Shown: piece by piece, positions 4,296-5,017 of the stretch
Numbering within the stretch: position 1 is the stretch's first letter
Layout of the letters: the number at the start of each line of letters is the position of its first letter
Assembly (NCBI GenBank): GCA_024642185.1
Contig: JAHEBR010000168.1
Coordinates: 1 to 5,017, forward strand
Length of the DNA: 5,017 nucleotides
DNA from: Marivivens sp.
GTDB taxonomy: Bacteria > Pseudomonadota > Alphaproteobacteria > Rhodobacterales > Rhodobacteraceae
Direction: 5' to 3'
The notes under the pieces: generated by a model
Databases searched by the model: none
The model's input: the letters and a program-made list of their open reading frames with translations, nothing else
Told to the model about the DNA's origin: nothing
Translations under genes and position numbers: made by a program

Positions 4296-5017
4296 ATGCC
4301 CGACAGGTTCGAAAGCGAGAGCCGCAAGCTTTTGGGGCGTCTGCGCGATGCGCTGGCGGAAAGCAGTGCGGGGCAAGACCGGCTTGACCGGATCGTGAAC
4401 CTCATCGCAGGCTCGATGCGGGCCGAGGTCTGCTCGATCTATCTTTTCCGCGATGCCGACACGCTCGAGCTTTGCGCCACCGAGGGCCTGCAGCCCGAAT
4501 CCGTCCACCAGACGCGTCTGCGCCTTGGCGAGGGCCTTGTCGGCCGCACGGCGAAATCGCGCGAGGTGATCAACACGGCCAATGCCCCCGCCGAGAAGGG
4601 CTTTCGCTATATGCCCGAGACCGGCGAGGAGCGGTATTCGAGCTTTTGTGGCATCCCGATCCAGCGGGTGGGCGAGGCGATGGGCGTTCTGGTGATCCAG
4701 TCCAAGGCCGCGCGGACCTTTACCGCCGACGAGGTTTATGCGCTCGAGGTTGTGGCGATGGTGCTGGCCGAGATGACCGAGCTGGGCGCCTTTGTCGGCG
4801 AGGGCGCGGCGCTCTCGGCGCGCCACCAGCAGCCGGTGACGTTCCGGGCGGGCGTGGGGCAGGAAGGGGCTGTCGAGGGCCGCGTCTATCTGCACGAGCC
4901 GCGCGTTGTCGTCACCAATCCGGTGGCCGACGACCCGACCGCCGAGTTAGAACGCCTGCGCGCCGCGATCGAGGCCCTGCGAACCTCGGTTGATGATATG
5001 CTCACCCAGACCACCAC
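4296..5017 (+). CDS. ptsP: Phosphoenolpyruvate-protein phosphotransferase PtsP (EI-Ntr), N-terminal part
   Basis: PtsP is enzyme I of the nitrogen phosphotransferase system. It takes phosphate from PEP and passes it to NPr (PtsO) and then EIIA-Ntr (PtsN), a regulatory relay rather than a sugar importer. The first 240 codons are present; the family is about 750 residues. Residues 1-20 form a charged N-terminal helix. A GAF domain covers about 20-165, with the markers MRAEVCSIYLF (41-51), RLRLGEGLVGRTA (74-86) and FCGIPIQR-VGEAMGVLVIQS (about 113-132). From about residue 188 the phosphotransferase N-terminal domain begins (GQEGAVEGRVYLHEP), leading into a helical stretch, LERLRAAIEALRTSVDDML, at the edge. 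The phosphorylated His and the PEP-binding barrel lie beyond the window. The ATG at 4296 directly follows AAGGTGAGG. In E. coli Ntr systems the GAF domain binds glutamine and 2-oxoglutarate. The gene lies downstream of lysC beyond a terminator; this adjacency is, from memory, common in Alphaproteobacteria. Confidence 0.93.
   Translation, partial: MPDRFESESRKLLGRLRDALAESSAGQDRLDRIVNLIAGSMRAEVCSIYLFRDADTLELCATEGLQPESVHQTRLRLGEGLVGRTAKSREVINTANAPAEKGFRYMPETGEERYSSFCGIPIQRVGEAMGVLVIQSKAARTFTADEVYALEVVAMVLAEMTELGAFVGEGAALSARHQQPVTFRAGVGQEGAVEGRVYLHEPRVVVTNPVADDPTAELERLRAAIEALRTSVDDMLTQTT

Noticed and set aside
4263..4895. A 210-codon minus-strand open frame opposite ptsP, and a plus-strand frame at 4472-4993
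   Set aside because: Both overlap the clear GAF and phosphotransferase coding of ptsP, and their translations are low-complexity and Arg/Gly/His-rich.

Overview
The window is high-GC, densely coded chromosomal DNA. Protein resemblances and gene content (ModA/ModB, an alphaproteobacterial-type Nudix protein, DUF1178, and lysC next to ptsP) suggest an alphaproteobacterium, most likely of the Rhodobacteraceae. That placement is inferred from remembered family sequences; no search was run. I see no mobile element, CRISPR array, tRNA or rRNA, and nothing in composition that points to recent transfer.

Layout. Bases 1-1083 lie on the minus strand and hold the start of a molybdate ABC transport operon: modA (periplasmic binding protein), then modB (permease), whose C-terminal half runs off the left edge. 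A 120-bp divergent intergenic region separates modA from plus-strand genes: a Nudix hydrolase (1204-1686), a DUF1178 zinc-ribbon-like protein (1747-2163) and a short-chain dehydrogenase (2175-2822). The DUF1178 and SDR genes are only 11 bp apart and are probably cotranscribed. A short GC hairpin after the Nudix gene may partly separate it from them. After a 118-bp spacer comes lysC (2941-4182), aspartate kinase, followed by a good terminator hairpin. The first 240 codons of ptsP, encoding the GAF-containing enzyme I of the nitrogen phosphotransferase system, then run off the right edge.

Function. The left part imports molybdate for molybdenum-cofactor enzymes. The middle genes are housekeeping or poorly characterised enzymes with no visible shared pathway. 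The right part combines entry into aspartate-family amino acid synthesis (LysC) with a nitrogen/carbon status phosphorelay (PtsP). These two have separate transcription signals, so a functional link is only suggestive.

No undescribed system is evident. The most interesting signal is inside lysC. A strong Shine-Dalgarno and in-frame ATG at 3691 lie where the separate beta subunit starts in known alpha2beta2 aspartate kinases, so this gene may make two proteins. Secondary points are a Nudix box lacking two signature residues, and a small direct repeat in the divergent modA/Nudix promoter region.
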